The position numbers and the translations under genes were made by a program. This document shows, piece by piece, positions 31,488 through 40,900 of a DNA stretch of 64,000 nt (its first letter is position 1; every line of letters starts with the position of its first letter). The stretch lies in NCBI RefSeq assembly GCF_900143065.1, contig NZ_FRCX01000003.1, positions 1-64,000 on the forward strand, written 5' to 3'. The notes beneath the pieces were generated by a model. The model saw only the letters and a program-made list of their open reading frames with translations. It did no database searches and was not told the origin of the DNA. This stretch comes from Duganella sacchari. Its GTDB lineage: Bacteria; Pseudomonadota; Gammaproteobacteria; Burkholderiales; Burkholderiaceae_D.

Positions 31488-32177
31488 ATGAGAATTGCCG
31501 TACTCGACAACGACCGTAGCCAGGCGGATTTGATTTGCCAGGTCCTGACCTCCGCCGGCCATATTTGCCACAGTTTTCAGACCGCCAAAGATGTTCTGGC
31601 GCAATTGCGCAAGGACAGCTATGACATGCTGATCCTCGACTGGCAGGTGGTGGACCTGAGCGGTGCTGAAGTCATGCGCCGCGCCAAGGAAAAACTGCCG
31701 GAGAACGCGCCCGTGCTGTTCCTGACCACCAGTTCCGGCGAAGACGACATCGTGGCCGGCCTGGCCGCCGGCGCCGACGACTACATGATCAAGCCGCTGC
31801 GCCGCAGTGAAATGGTGGCCCGCGTGCAAGCCCTGCTGCGCCGCGCCTATCCGGCCCAGAACGGCGCCGAGCAGCTGCAATTCGGTCAATACATCTTTGA
31901 AACCCGCCCGGGCCGCCTGCTCATGGACGGCATTGTGTTGGACGTGACCCACAAAGAGTTCTACCTGGCACTGTTATTTTTCCGCAACATCGGCCGCCCG
32001 CTGTCGCGCGCCTACATCCATGAAGCCGTGTGGATACGCGAAACCGCCGTACCGTCGCGCACCATGGACACCCACGTTTCCCGCGTCCGCAACAAGTTGC
32101 AATTAAAGCCAGAAAATGGTTTCCGCCTGGTGCCGGTCTACAGCTACGGTTACCGCCTGGAAAAGCTGGGAGCCTGA
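31488..32177 (+). CDS. OmpR/PhoB-type response regulator (orphan)
   Basis: A 229-residue two-component regulator. The receiver domain has the phospho-acceptor Asp51 in LILDWQ, acidic residues near the start (LDNDR), Thr80/81 in FLTTSS and Lys102 in MIKPL. The C-terminal winged-helix domain (about 128-225) is of OmpR type (MDTHVSRVRNKL, YGYRL). Between the start of the regulator and the DUF697-like gene is AT-rich DNA. No histidine kinase gene is adjacent, so the partner must lie elsewhere. Confidence 0.88.
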   Translation: MRIAVLDNDRSQADLICQVLTSAGHICHSFQTAKDVLAQLRKDSYDMLILDWQVVDLSGAEVMRRAKEKLPENAPVLFLTTSSGEDDIVAGLAAGADDYMIKPLRRSEMVARVQALLRRAYPAQNGAEQLQFGQYIFETRPGRLLMDGIVLDVTHKEFYLALLFFRNIGRPLSRAYIHEAVWIRETAVPSRTMDTHVSRVRNKLQLKPENGFRLVPVYSYGYRLEKLGA

Positions 32178-32230
32178 GCAAACTGCTCGGTCTTTAAGCA
32201 GTCCGCAGGGCAACACCCAGGCAGGCACGG

Positions 32231-32236
32231 TATAAT
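32231..32236 (+). promoter_or_regulatory. Candidate -10 box for hemA
   Basis: A perfect TATAAT lies 29 bases before the hemA ATG. The corresponding -35 position (GGGCAA) is poor, so an activator may be needed. Because the box covers an earlier in-frame ATG at 32235, it supports the start at 32265. Confidence 0.45.
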
Positions 32237-32264
32237 GTCCGCATATTTATCGCCTGGACCCGAA

Positions 32265-33539
32265 ATGCAGCTGCTTGCCGTCGGCCTCAATCACACCACC
32301 GCTCCGGTCTCGCTACGCGAGCAGCTGGCGTTCGCCCCGGATCAGCTGGGGCAGGCGGTGATGGCGGCGCGTTCCTGGTTTGAACGCATCGACCACCGTG
32401 GTTCCGACGAAGCGGCCATCCTGTCGACCTGCAACCGCACCGAGTTGTACGCCGCCAGCACCGTGCCCGATCCGCTCGACGCCGGCGCCCATTTCCTGGC
32501 CGATTTCCACAAGCTCAATTACGCCGAACTGCGCCCGCACCTGTACATGCTGCCGCAGCACGACGCCGTGCGTCACACCTTCCGCGTCGCCTCCGGGCTG
32601 GACTCGATGGTGCTGGGCGAAACCCAGATCCTCGGCCAGATCAAGGACGCCATCCGCACCGCCGACGAGGCGGGCGGCCTGGGCACCTATCTGCACCAGC
32701 TGTTCCAGCGCTCGTTCTCGGTCGCGAAAGAGGTCCGCAGCACCACCGAAATCGGCGCGCATAGCGTGTCGATGGCCGCTGCAGCGGTGCGCCTGTCGCA
32801 GCGCATCTTCGACAAGATCTCCGAGCAGAACGTGCTGTTCATCGGCGCCGGTGAAATGATCGAACTGTGCGCCACCCACTTCGCCGCGCAGAATCCGAAA
32901 TCCATCACCATCGCCAACCGCACGCTGGAACGCGGCGAAGTGCTGGCCCACCGCTTCGGCGGCCGCGCCATCCGCCTGGCCGATTTGCAGGACAAGCTGC
33001 ACCAGTACGACATCGTGATTTCCTGCACCGCCTCGTCGCTGCCGCTGATCGGCCTGGGCATGGTGGAACGCGCCATCAAGGCGCGCCGCCACAAGCCCAT
33101 GTTCATGGTCGACCTGGCCGTGCCGCGCGATATCGAGCCGGAAGTGGCGCGCCTCAACGACGCCTTCCTGTACACCGTCGACGATCTGGGCAAGGTAGTC
33201 CAGACCGGCATTGAAAACCGCCAGGCTGCCGTCGCGCAGGCCGAAGCCATCATCGAAACCCGCGTGCAGTCCTTCATGCACTGGATCGACGACCGCGCCG
33301 TGGTGCCCGTGATCCAGCACCTGCAGGAAAACGGCGAAGCGCTGCGCCAGATGGAACTCGAACGCGCGCGCAAGATGCTGGCCAAGGGCGAAGACGTCGA
33401 CGCCGTGCTGGAAGCCCTGTCCAAGGGCCTGACCGCAAAATTCATGCACGGCCCGCAGCAGGCGCTGCACCGTGCGCAGGGCGAAGAACGCGCCCAGCTG
33501 GCAGAACTGCTGCCACAGATGTTCCGCGGCCGCCGTTAG
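32265..33539 (+). CDS. hemA: Glutamyl-tRNA reductase
   Basis: A 424-residue enzyme that reduces glutamyl-tRNA(Glu) to glutamate-1-semialdehyde, the first committed step of tetrapyrrole synthesis. The catalytic Cys56 is in STCNRTELY. The NADPH-binding domain begins at about 182 ([11 protein letters not shown]) and a C-terminal dimerisation helix bundle follows (about 310-424). [19 protein letters not shown] is the canonical N-terminus. It is the first gene of a translation/heme cluster and is followed 89 bases later by prfA. Confidence 0.96.
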   Translation: MQLLAVGLNHTTAPVSLREQLAFAPDQLGQAVMAARSWFERIDHRGSDEAAILSTCNRTELYAASTVPDPLDAGAHFLADFHKLNYAELRPHLYMLPQHDAVRHTFRVASGLDSMVLGETQILGQIKDAIRTADEAGGLGTYLHQLFQRSFSVAKEVRSTTEIGAHSVSMAAAAVRLSQRIFDKISEQNVLFIGAGEMIELCATHFAAQNPKSITIANRTLERGEVLAHRFGGRAIRLADLQDKLHQYDIVISCTASSLPLIGLGMVERAIKARRHKPMFMVDLAVPRDIEPEVARLNDAFLYTVDDLGKVVQTGIENRQAAVAQAEAIIETRVQSFMHWIDDRAVVPVIQHLQENGEALRQMELERARKMLAKGEDVDAVLEALSKGLTAKFMHGPQQALHRAQGEERAQLAELLPQMFRGRR

Positions 33540-33628
33540 CTGCAGCCGCTTGCAGGACCACCTCCTGCGTTGTATCCCTTTCCGTCGCCACCTGCGCGGC
33601 ACACGTCTCACTTTCCAAGAAATACGCT

Positions 33629-34705
33629 ATGAAACCATCCATGCTGGCCAAGCTCGATCAACTGGCAAACCGTCTGGTCGAACTCGATGAATTGCTGATG
33701 TCCGAAGGCGCCACCGATAATATGGACAGCTACCGCAAGATGACCCGCGAGCACGCCGAAATCGGCCCGCTGGTCGCGGTCTACAAGTCCTACCAGGAAG
33801 CGCTGGGCGACATCGACGCCGCGCAGGAAATGCTGGCCGATCCGGACATGAAGGAATTCGCCCAGGAAGAAATCGAAGCCGCCAAAACCCGCACCGCCGA
33901 ACTGGATCTGGAGCTGCAGAAAATGCTGCTGCCAAAAGACGCCAACGACGAGCGCAACATCTTCCTGGAAATCCGCGCCGGTACTGGCGGCGATGAATCG
34001 GCGCTGTTCGCGGGCGACCTGCTGCGCATGTACACGCGCTATGCCGAACGCAATCGCTGGCAGGTCGAAATGGTGTCGGAATCCGCGTCCGACCTGGGCG
34101 GCTACCGCGAAGTCATCGTGCGCCTGGTCGGCAACGGCGTGTACTCGAAACTGAAATTTGAATCCGGCGGCCACCGCGTGCAGCGCGTGCCGGCCACCGA
34201 GACGCAGGGCCGCATCCACACCTCCGCCTGCACCGTGGCGGTGATGCCGGAAGCGGACGAAGTGGAAGACGTCAACATCAATCCGTCCGAGCTGCGCATC
34301 GACACCTACCGCGCCTCGGGCGCCGGTGGTCAGCACATCAACAAGACCGACTCCGCGGTCCGCATCACCCACCTGCCGACCGGCATCGTGGTGGAGTGCC
34401 AGGATGACCGCTCGCAGCACAAGAACAAGGCGCAGGCCATGAAGGTGCTGGCCACCCGCATCAAGGACGTGCAGCTGCGCGAACAGCAGGCCAAGGAAGC
34501 GGCCACGCGTAAGAGCCTGATCGGTTCCGGCGACCGCAGTGAACGCATCCGCACCTACAACTACCCGCAAGGCCGCATGACCGACCACCGCATCAACCTG
34601 ACCCTGTACAAGCTGGACTTCATCATGGACGGCGACCTGACCGAACTGACCAATGCCCTGACCACCGAACACCAGGCCGAACTGCTGGCAGCCCTGGGCG
34701 ATTAA
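33629..34705 (+). CDS. prfA: Peptide chain release factor 1
   Basis: A 358-residue class I release factor recognising UAA and UAG. The catalytic GGQ is in [15 protein letters not shown] (about 230-236), where PrmC methylates the Gln. The stop-codon-recognition tripeptide region is RVPATETQG (about 187-195), matching the RF1-type PxT. Full length for the family. It lies between hemA and dsbB-prmC on the same strand. Confidence 0.97.
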   Translation: MKPSMLAKLDQLANRLVELDELLMSEGATDNMDSYRKMTREHAEIGPLVAVYKSYQEALGDIDAAQEMLADPDMKEFAQEEIEAAKTRTAELDLELQKMLLPKDANDERNIFLEIRAGTGGDESALFAGDLLRMYTRYAERNRWQVEMVSESASDLGGYREVIVRLVGNGVYSKLKFESGGHRVQRVPATETQGRIHTSACTVAVMPEADEVEDVNINPSELRIDTYRASGAGGQHINKTDSAVRITHLPTGIVVECQDDRSQHKNKAQAMKVLATRIKDVQLREQQAKEAATRKSLIGSGDRSERIRTYNYPQGRMTDHRINLTLYKLDFIMDGDLTELTNALTTEHQAELLAALGD

Positions 34706-34786
34706 GGTCAGGTTTTAAGAGCCGCCTAAGACCTCCCTGACAACATTGTGCGAAAATTGCCGGCATTTACCCTACCGGATCACTTC

Positions 34787-35257
34787 ATGATACATACCCG
34801 TTCCCTGCTGCTGTCCATCGCCATCGGCGCCTTTGGCCTGATCGGCGTCGCCCTGTATCTGCAGCACGGTCTGGACATGCTCCCATGCCCGCTGTGCGTG
34901 ATCCAGCGCTACCTGTTCATCGCCATCGGCGTGTTCGCCCTGATCGGCGCCTACACCAGCAAGCCGAAAGCACTGGCCGGCGTCGGCCTGCTGGCGGCGC
35001 TGGGCGGCCTATTCACCGCCGGCAAGCATCTGTGGGTGCTGGCGCATCCTGGCCTGTCCTGCGGCATCGACCCGATGGAGACCTTCCTCAACAAGATCCC
35101 GACCGCGACCTACCTGCCATTCCTGTTCCAGGCCGATGGCCTGTGCGAAGATGCGCTGGCGCCATGGTTTGGCCTGTCGATTCCGCAGTGGTCCTTCCTG
35201 TGGTTTGGCCTGTTCACGCTGTCGCTGGGCTGGCTGCTGATCCGCCGCGTACGATGA
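34787..35257 (+). CDS. dsbB: Disulfide bond formation protein DsbB
   Basis: A 156-residue inner-membrane quinone reductase that reoxidises DsbA. Four membrane helices are visible. The first redox pair is in MLPCPLCVIQR (about 28-38) and the second pair is Cys in GLSCGID (about 91) and GLCEDAL (about 117). The start ATG 34787 gives the normal short cytoplasmic N-terminus. Its stop overlaps the prmC start (ATGA), so prmC translation is coupled to a membrane-protein gene. The position between prfA and prmC is unusual. Confidence 0.93.
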   Translation: MIHTRSLLLSIAIGAFGLIGVALYLQHGLDMLPCPLCVIQRYLFIAIGVFALIGAYTSKPKALAGVGLLAALGGLFTAGKHLWVLAHPGLSCGIDPMETFLNKIPTATYLPFLFQADGLCEDALAPWFGLSIPQWSFLWFGLFTLSLGWLLIRRVR

Positions 35258-36096
35258 TCGACACTGTCCACGCCATCCAGGCCGGCGTCACCCTCGCCGC
35301 GCTGCAACGGCAGTCGCTGCTGGAGGCGCTGGATAACCGCGTGCTGCTGTGCCACGCGCTGGAGCTGAACCGCATCGCCCTCATCACGCAATCCGAGCGC
35401 GCGCTGAGCGCCGGCGAAGCGCAGCGTTTTGCCGCGCTGGTGCAGCGCCGCCTTGCCGGCGAACCGATTGCCTACATCGTCGGCCAGCGCGAGTTCTTTG
35501 GCCTGCCGTTTGAAGTCAGCAGCGCCGTGCTGATCCCCCGTCCCGATACCGAACTGCTGGTCGAACTGGCCATGGACCGCCTGCCCGCGCAAGGCCGCGT
35601 GCTGGACATGGGCACCGGCAGCGGCGCCATTGCCGTCTCGCTGGCCCACACGCGCAAGGATGCCGACGTCACCGCGCTCGATGTCAGCGCCGACGCCCTG
35701 GCCGTCGCCAGCCGCAACGCCAGCAACAACAACGCCCGCGTCACCTTCCTGCAGAGCGACTGGTACAGCGCGCTGCAAGGCGCCGCACCGTTTGACGTCA
35801 TCGCCTCCAACCCGCCCTACATCGCCAGTGGCGACCGTCATCTGGCCGAAGGGGATCTGCGCTACGAACCGGTGGGTGCACTGACCGACCATGCAGACGG
35901 CCTGTCCGCGCTGCGCATCATTATCGCCGGCGCACCGCCGCATCTGAAGCCGCAAGGCTGGCTGCTGATGGAGCATGGCTACGAGCAGTCGGCGGCCGTG
36001 CGCGCACTGCTCAGCGACGCCGGCTACACGGAAGTGCAGAGCTGGTGCGACCTGGCCGGCATCGAACGCGTCACCGGCGGCCGCCTCACAGCCTGA
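35254..36096 (+). CDS. prmC: Release factor glutamine methyltransferase
   Basis: A 280-residue S-adenosylmethionine-dependent enzyme that methylates the Gln of the GGQ motif in release factors. An N-terminal helical domain (about 1-75) is followed by the methyltransferase domain with LDMGTGSGAIAVSLA (about 112-126) and the catalytic NPPY (about 183). ATG 35254 overlaps the dsbB stop. Its end overlaps the convergent kinase-like gene by 11 bases. prfA, its substrate, is one gene upstream. Confidence 0.95.
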   Translation: MIDTVHAIQAGVTLAALQRQSLLEALDNRVLLCHALELNRIALITQSERALSAGEAQRFAALVQRRLAGEPIAYIVGQREFFGLPFEVSSAVLIPRPDTELLVELAMDRLPAQGRVLDMGTGSGAIAVSLAHTRKDADVTALDVSADALAVASRNASNNNARVTFLQSDWYSALQGAAPFDVIASNPPYIASGDRHLAEGDLRYEPVGALTDHADGLSALRIIIAGAPPHLKPQGWLLMEHGYEQSAAVRALLSDAGYTEVQSWCDLAGIERVTGGRLTA

Positions 36097-37006
36097 TCTC
36101 CAGCCGCCGGCGCAAGGCCGACAGCAGCATCGCGGCCGGCGCCGGCTTGTACATCACCTCGATAAAATCCGTCGGCCGCAGCGGCGGCAGCAGCGTATGC
36201 AGCAGCACCGGCGGCGCTTCCTCGCGCGGCCAGATGTCCCACACGCTTTCATCGGCGCACAGGATCAGCGACGGATCGCGGTCTCCGGGCTCATACTGCA
36301 CATCGAATTCCGCGCTTTCCAGTATCTCGCTCAGATAGTCCTGCATCGGCTGGTGCGGTTCCAGCAGCAGGATGGCATGGCCGCTGCCGAACGGCTCGGG
36401 CCAGTCGAAATGCGGCGTCGGCGGCATCGCGTCCTGTTCCTCGGCCAGCGGCACGCGGATGGCAAACCGCAAGGCATCGCCGCTCTGTTGTAAAACGCCG
36501 CCCATGGCGCGCACCAGGTGCGCGGCCACCATTACCCCGGGCAGGATGCGATCGTCGCTCAGCGCGGCGGTAACGTCGCTCCACGGGCCATCGGCGACCC
36601 CGGCCTGGAAGGCCAGCGCCACATCGCCCGGAAAATTCAGCGCCCGCAGCGCCATCTGGCCACCGGCATGGTCGCGTAGCCGCGCCAGCACCTGCGCCAG
36701 GCGCCGCGCATCCAGCACCGCCAGCGCCGGCAGCTCGCTGTTGTCGTGGCTTACGTGCCGCATCAGCGCATGCAGATAGGCCGGCGCCGGCGCCAGTTCC
36801 GGCGCCTGCAATTCGAAACGCGCGCATTCCTGCAAGTCCGACAACCATTCAAGCTGGCGCCGCGCTTCATTCTCAAGCGTCAGCACATCCACCCAGCCGG
36901 TACTGGCGCTGGTGGCAATGCGCGCCAGCGGCGCGCGCAGGTCATGGTTCAGGGCCGCCAGCAAGCGCGCGCGGACGCGCACTGCGTCCAGGTCTTTGCG
37001 GCTCAT
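36086..37006 (-). CDS. Degenerate histidine kinase with a pseudo-receiver tail
   Basis: A 306-residue protein without membrane segments. An H-box typical of histidine kinases, LNHDLRAPLARI, is at about residues 19-30. The following ATPase region lacks recognisable N, G1 and G2 boxes, so ATP binding is doubtful. From about residue 205 the sequence looks like a receiver domain (AILLLEPHQPMQDYLSEIL ... YKPAPAAMLLSALRR), but the acceptor Asp position reads LILCADES and is not conserved, while the Lys is. Its ATG overlaps the stop of the receiver-AraC gene. A phosphotransfer or sensing role is possible; kinase activity is questionable. Confidence 0.7.
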   Translation of the reverse strand: MSRKDLDAVRVRARLLAALNHDLRAPLARIATSASTGWVDVLTLENEARRQLEWLSDLQECARFELQAPELAPAPAYLHALMRHVSHDNSELPALAVLDARRLAQVLARLRDHAGGQMALRALNFPGDVALAFQAGVADGPWSDVTAALSDDRILPGVMVAAHLVRAMGGVLQQSGDALRFAIRVPLAEEQDAMPPTPHFDWPEPFGSGHAILLLEPHQPMQDYLSEILESAEFDVQYEPGDRDPSLILCADESVWDIWPREEAPPVLLHTLLPPLRPTDFIEVMYKPAPAAMLLSALRRRLEIRL

Positions 37007-37794
37007 GGCCGCACCGCCGGATGGCGCATCGCCTGGCGGTAGGCGGTGGGCGTGAACTCCACGCGCTCACGGAACGCGGTGGCGAAATTGGCGGCGCTGC
37101 TGAAACCGGTCTGCTCGGCGATCTGCTGTACGCTCATATCGGTATCGGCCAGCAGATGCCGGCCACGCCGTATCCGCGCTTCGCTCAGATAAGCGAACAC
37201 CGTCATCCCCACGTAATGGCGGAACACATGCGACAGCCGCTTGTCGTAGGTCCCCAGCGCGCGGGCGATACCGGCCAGCGTCAGCGGCGCGGCCAGGTTG
37301 TCTTCGATCAGGCGCATCGCCGCAGTGGCCACCACCTCGTCCGGATCATGCAGCGCCGGCATCGCGGCCGGCGTCAGCGCGGTAGGCTGGGCGGCCCTGC
37401 GCAAACCGGACAGCTCCAAGTGAATCCGTACCCGCGCAAACACCTCGGCCGGGTGATAGGGCTTGGCGACAAAGTCCACGCCGCCCATCGCCAGGCCGGC
37501 GACGCGTTCGTCCGGCTCATCCAGCGCGCTGAGGAAAATTATCGGAATCGAATGGGTGACGGGATTGGCCTTGAGCAGGCGGCAGGCGGCAAAGCCATCC
37601 AGCCCCGGCATGCGGACATCCAGCAAAATCAGGTCGGGTGGCGAGGCCAGTGCAGCCTGGTAGCCAGCCATGCCATCGGAAGCGCTGCGTACGTGATACA
37701 GCTGGCGGCGCAGCAAATCGGTCAGGAAGCGCAGCTCCTCCCGTTCATCATCGACGATCAGGATGCCGGGCCTTGCTTGCTCGGTGGTAGTCAG
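37003..37794 (-). CDS. Receiver-AraC family response regulator, non-canonical start
   Basis: A receiver domain followed by an AraC helix-turn-helix. The acceptor Asp is in LILLDVRMPGLDG, Lys in FVAKPYHP, and the C-terminal AraC domain has IAEQTGFSSAANFATAFRE. The first ATG/GTG/TTG in frame is TTG 37716, which would cut off the acidic pocket. The frame stays open upstream and encodes GILIVDDEREELRFLTD, clearly the start of the receiver, but offers no canonical start codon. I give CTG 37794 as the likely start (263 residues); ATC 37803, 6 bases after GGGAG, is an alternative. It overlaps the kinase-like gene by ATGA. Confidence 0.72.
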   Translation of the reverse strand: MTTTEQARPGILIVDDEREELRFLTDLLRRQLYHVRSASDGMAGYQAALASPPDLILLDVRMPGLDGFAACRLLKANPVTHSIPIIFLSALDEPDERVAGLAMGGVDFVAKPYHPAEVFARVRIHLELSGLRRAAQPTALTPAAMPALHDPDEVVATAAMRLIEDNLAAPLTLAGIARALGTYDKRLSHVFRHYVGMTVFAYLSEARIRRGRHLLADTDMSVQQIAEQTGFSSAANFATAFRERVEFTPTAYRQAMRHPAVRP

Positions 37795-37910
37795 GGCTAG
37801 GATGGCGTGCTCCCGTTCAAAAACTACGCGCCGATTATGCCTCCATTTTTTTCGCGTTGGTGCAGTTCCTCCTCCAGCAAAACAGTTTTCGCTTGCGCCA
37901 GAATGGCAAT

Positions 37911-40900
37911 CTACAAGCTACCGATCAAACTCAAACCATTGGCGCCGAACTGGCTGCCGACCAGCGTGACGTCGTTGGCCAGCAAGGCCACCAGGTCGGC
38001 ACGGCTATGGTTATCCAGGTAAGCGTCCCATTGCGCCAGCACGTTGGCGCCCGGAGCCTGGTGCACGGTGTTCTGGTACAGCAGTGTGATAAAGGCGTTG
38101 TCGTCCATCGCGCCGAAGCGCTGCACGAATTCCGGCGACTGTACAAAACCGTTGGCCAGCGCGCTGCCATGCAAACCGCCGGCGGCCCAGAACTGGAAGC
38201 CGACGAAGTCACCGGCACGGCCCAGGGTCAGGTGGTACAACATGCCGATTTCCTGCAGCGTGGCAGCGCCGATCTGGGTGAAGCCCAGGTCCAGCGTGGT
38301 GCCATTAAATTCGCCCCGTTCGATTTGCAGGATGGTGTCCTGCCCGCCATCCGGCTCGCCGATCGTCACCTCGCCGCCGCTGGTCAGCGACAGCGAGTAG
38401 TTGGCCGCCGCGCCGCTGTAGACCACCGTATCGATGCCGTCGCCGCCCACCAGCCGGTCGGAGCCGGCGCCGCCAGTCAGCCGGTCGTCGCCGGAATTGG
38501 CGATCCAGCCCTGCTCCTGCGTCAGCAACTGGCTGCCCAGCGCCATGCCGTCACTGCTGAGCCATGCGGCGCGGTGATCGCTGCTCAGGGCAATATCAGC
38601 CAGCACACTGGCACGCACGCTGGTATCGCCCGGCGCCGCGTCCAGGCGGGACAGCCAAGGCGCCAGCGCCGCTTCGGCCGGCTTGGCGCCCAGCGCGTTT
38701 TCCAGCAGGCGCGCCACGTAATCGTGGTTGTTCAGCGCATTCAGGTTTTGCTGCGCTTCGACCGGCATCAGGAAGCCTTCCGCCAGTTGCTGCGTGCTGA
38801 GTTCCGGATGGGTGAGCCAGAAGTTCAGGCCTACCAGGTCCGGTTCGCGATGGAAGGCCGCGTGATACAGCAGCGACAAGGTCTCCAGCCGCGCCGCATC
38901 GGCATTCGCGAAGTGCAGCAGCGCGACGCCGCCGTTCAGTTCCGCCGCAGTCACCGTCTCCATTTGCGTGGCGCCGGTTATCGCCATCTGATGCTGGCCT
39001 ACCACCTTGCCATCCTTGAGGAAGAAGTGCCACTGGCCAGCATCGCTACGGCCGCCTTGCAGCACATCGTTGCCGGCGCCGCCCACCAGCGTATCGTTGC
39101 CCTTGCCGCCGGCAAGCACGTCATCGCCGTCGCCGCCATCGAGATAGTCGTTGCCGGCAGCGGTGGCCAGGATGTCATTGCCGCCGTTGCCATACAAGGT
39201 ATCGTTGTCGGCGCCTGCCGACAGCACGATGCGCTGCGCCTCGCCATCGCCGATGAAAAAGTTCTTGCCGGCCCCGCCCTGGACATTGGCAGCGCCGATG
39301 ATGGCGGCAAAGTCCACATCATCCAGCTGCAGGCCTATGCCCTGCGGCAGCGCGCGCGCATCGACCACCAGTGCAATCGCCGTGTTGTCTGCCGCCGCTG
39401 CGGCTGGCGTTGCGCTATGCAAGGCGTGGGCGCCGCCGCTGGTCACCGCGTCTCCGCCGGTAATCATCAGTACTGCGTCGGTGGCTGTCGCGTTGGCGCT
39501 CATGGTCAGCGTCGCATGCTGCAATTGCACGGCAGGATCCAGGCTATTGAGGAACTGCTGCGCCTGGGATTCCATGGCCGCGCGCGTCGCCTGGCCGGCA
39601 GCGGTGTGGTCATCGATACGGCCAATCAGGTCCGTCAGCGCCACGCCGCCGCTGAGCAGCACCGACGGACCTTGCGCTTCAAAGCCCACCCCGACCGGCA
39701 CGCTGACCACCAGCTTGGTGCCGGGGTTCTGGCCATTTGGCGCCAGTCCGATCGGAATGTCGGCCAGATTGGCGTGGCTGGTGGTGGTGTCTTCGGAACG
39801 GCTGGACGTGATGATCGGCACCGTGACGGTGCGCGTCGGCAGGCCGCTGACTGGATCGGTGCCATCCAGCGTATGAATCACCACCCCATCCACGGTGGAC
39901 GGTGTGCCGGGTATCGCCGGCGTGTTGGTATCCACCGGGACCAGCAGAAAGGTGAATGCGGAATTCACATTGCCGGCGGCGTCCGTGACGACACCCGTAT
40001 TGACCGCCACCGTCAACGGCACCGTGCTGTTGGGCGGCGGCGTAATCACTACCTGGTAGCTGGTGCCGCTGCCGGTGAAGCTGGTCACCGTGCCGCCCAC
40101 CACAATCAGATCCGCCAGCGTCAGTGCCGCCGGGTCGCTCAGCGTCAGCGTAATGGTTGCGCTCTGGCCTTGCGCCACTGTGGCGAGATTGCTGGCCAGC
40201 GTCACCGTCGGGTCCACCGTATCAACCGTGTAGGGCGCCGCATAGGCGGTGCTGAAATTGCCGGCGGCGTCGATCACGCGCACGATCAGCGTGCTGCTGC
40301 CGGACAGCGTCTGGTTGCTGGTCCAGCTGCTGGCCCCCACTGCGATGCTGAGATTCTGCCAGCTGACGCCATTGTCGAGCGAAATCTGCACCACATCGCC
40401 GGCGGCCAATGGTGCGCTCAAGTTACCGCTCAAGGTTTGCACCGGCTGGTTGGTAATCAGGTCGCCGCCGGTGCCGCTGTCGGCCGAGAACTGCACCCCA
40501 CCGGCAGTGGCGGACGGCGCCAGCGTATCGATCTGCAGTGCGGGAATGGCGCCGGCCGCCCCCGCATTGCCGGCGGCATCCTGGTAGGCGCCACCGACCG
40601 AGATGGTGGCGTTGCCGGCCGCCACCCCGGAATTCGGCGTAAAGGTCGCCGTATACACCAGCGGATTGCTGGTGGCAGTCAGCGGACCAAGCGTACCGCC
40701 AGTGACACTGATGTCGCTGGCGCTGAAGCCCACCGGCGCTTCGGAGAAGGTGAAGGTGATCACGGCCGGCGTTACATTGTTGGCGGTGGCGACGTCGCTG
40801 CTGATCGTCACCGTAGGCACCGACTGGTCCAGCGCATAGGGCGTGATGGTTTCGGCGCTGTGGTTGCCGGCGGTATCCGCCACGCGCACGCGCATCACAC

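Noticed and set aside
34885..35253. Prolonged frame upstream of prmC overlapping dsbB
   Set aside because: It is out of frame with dsbB, whose cysteine pairs and helices are clear; ATG 35254 gives the family-standard prmC start.
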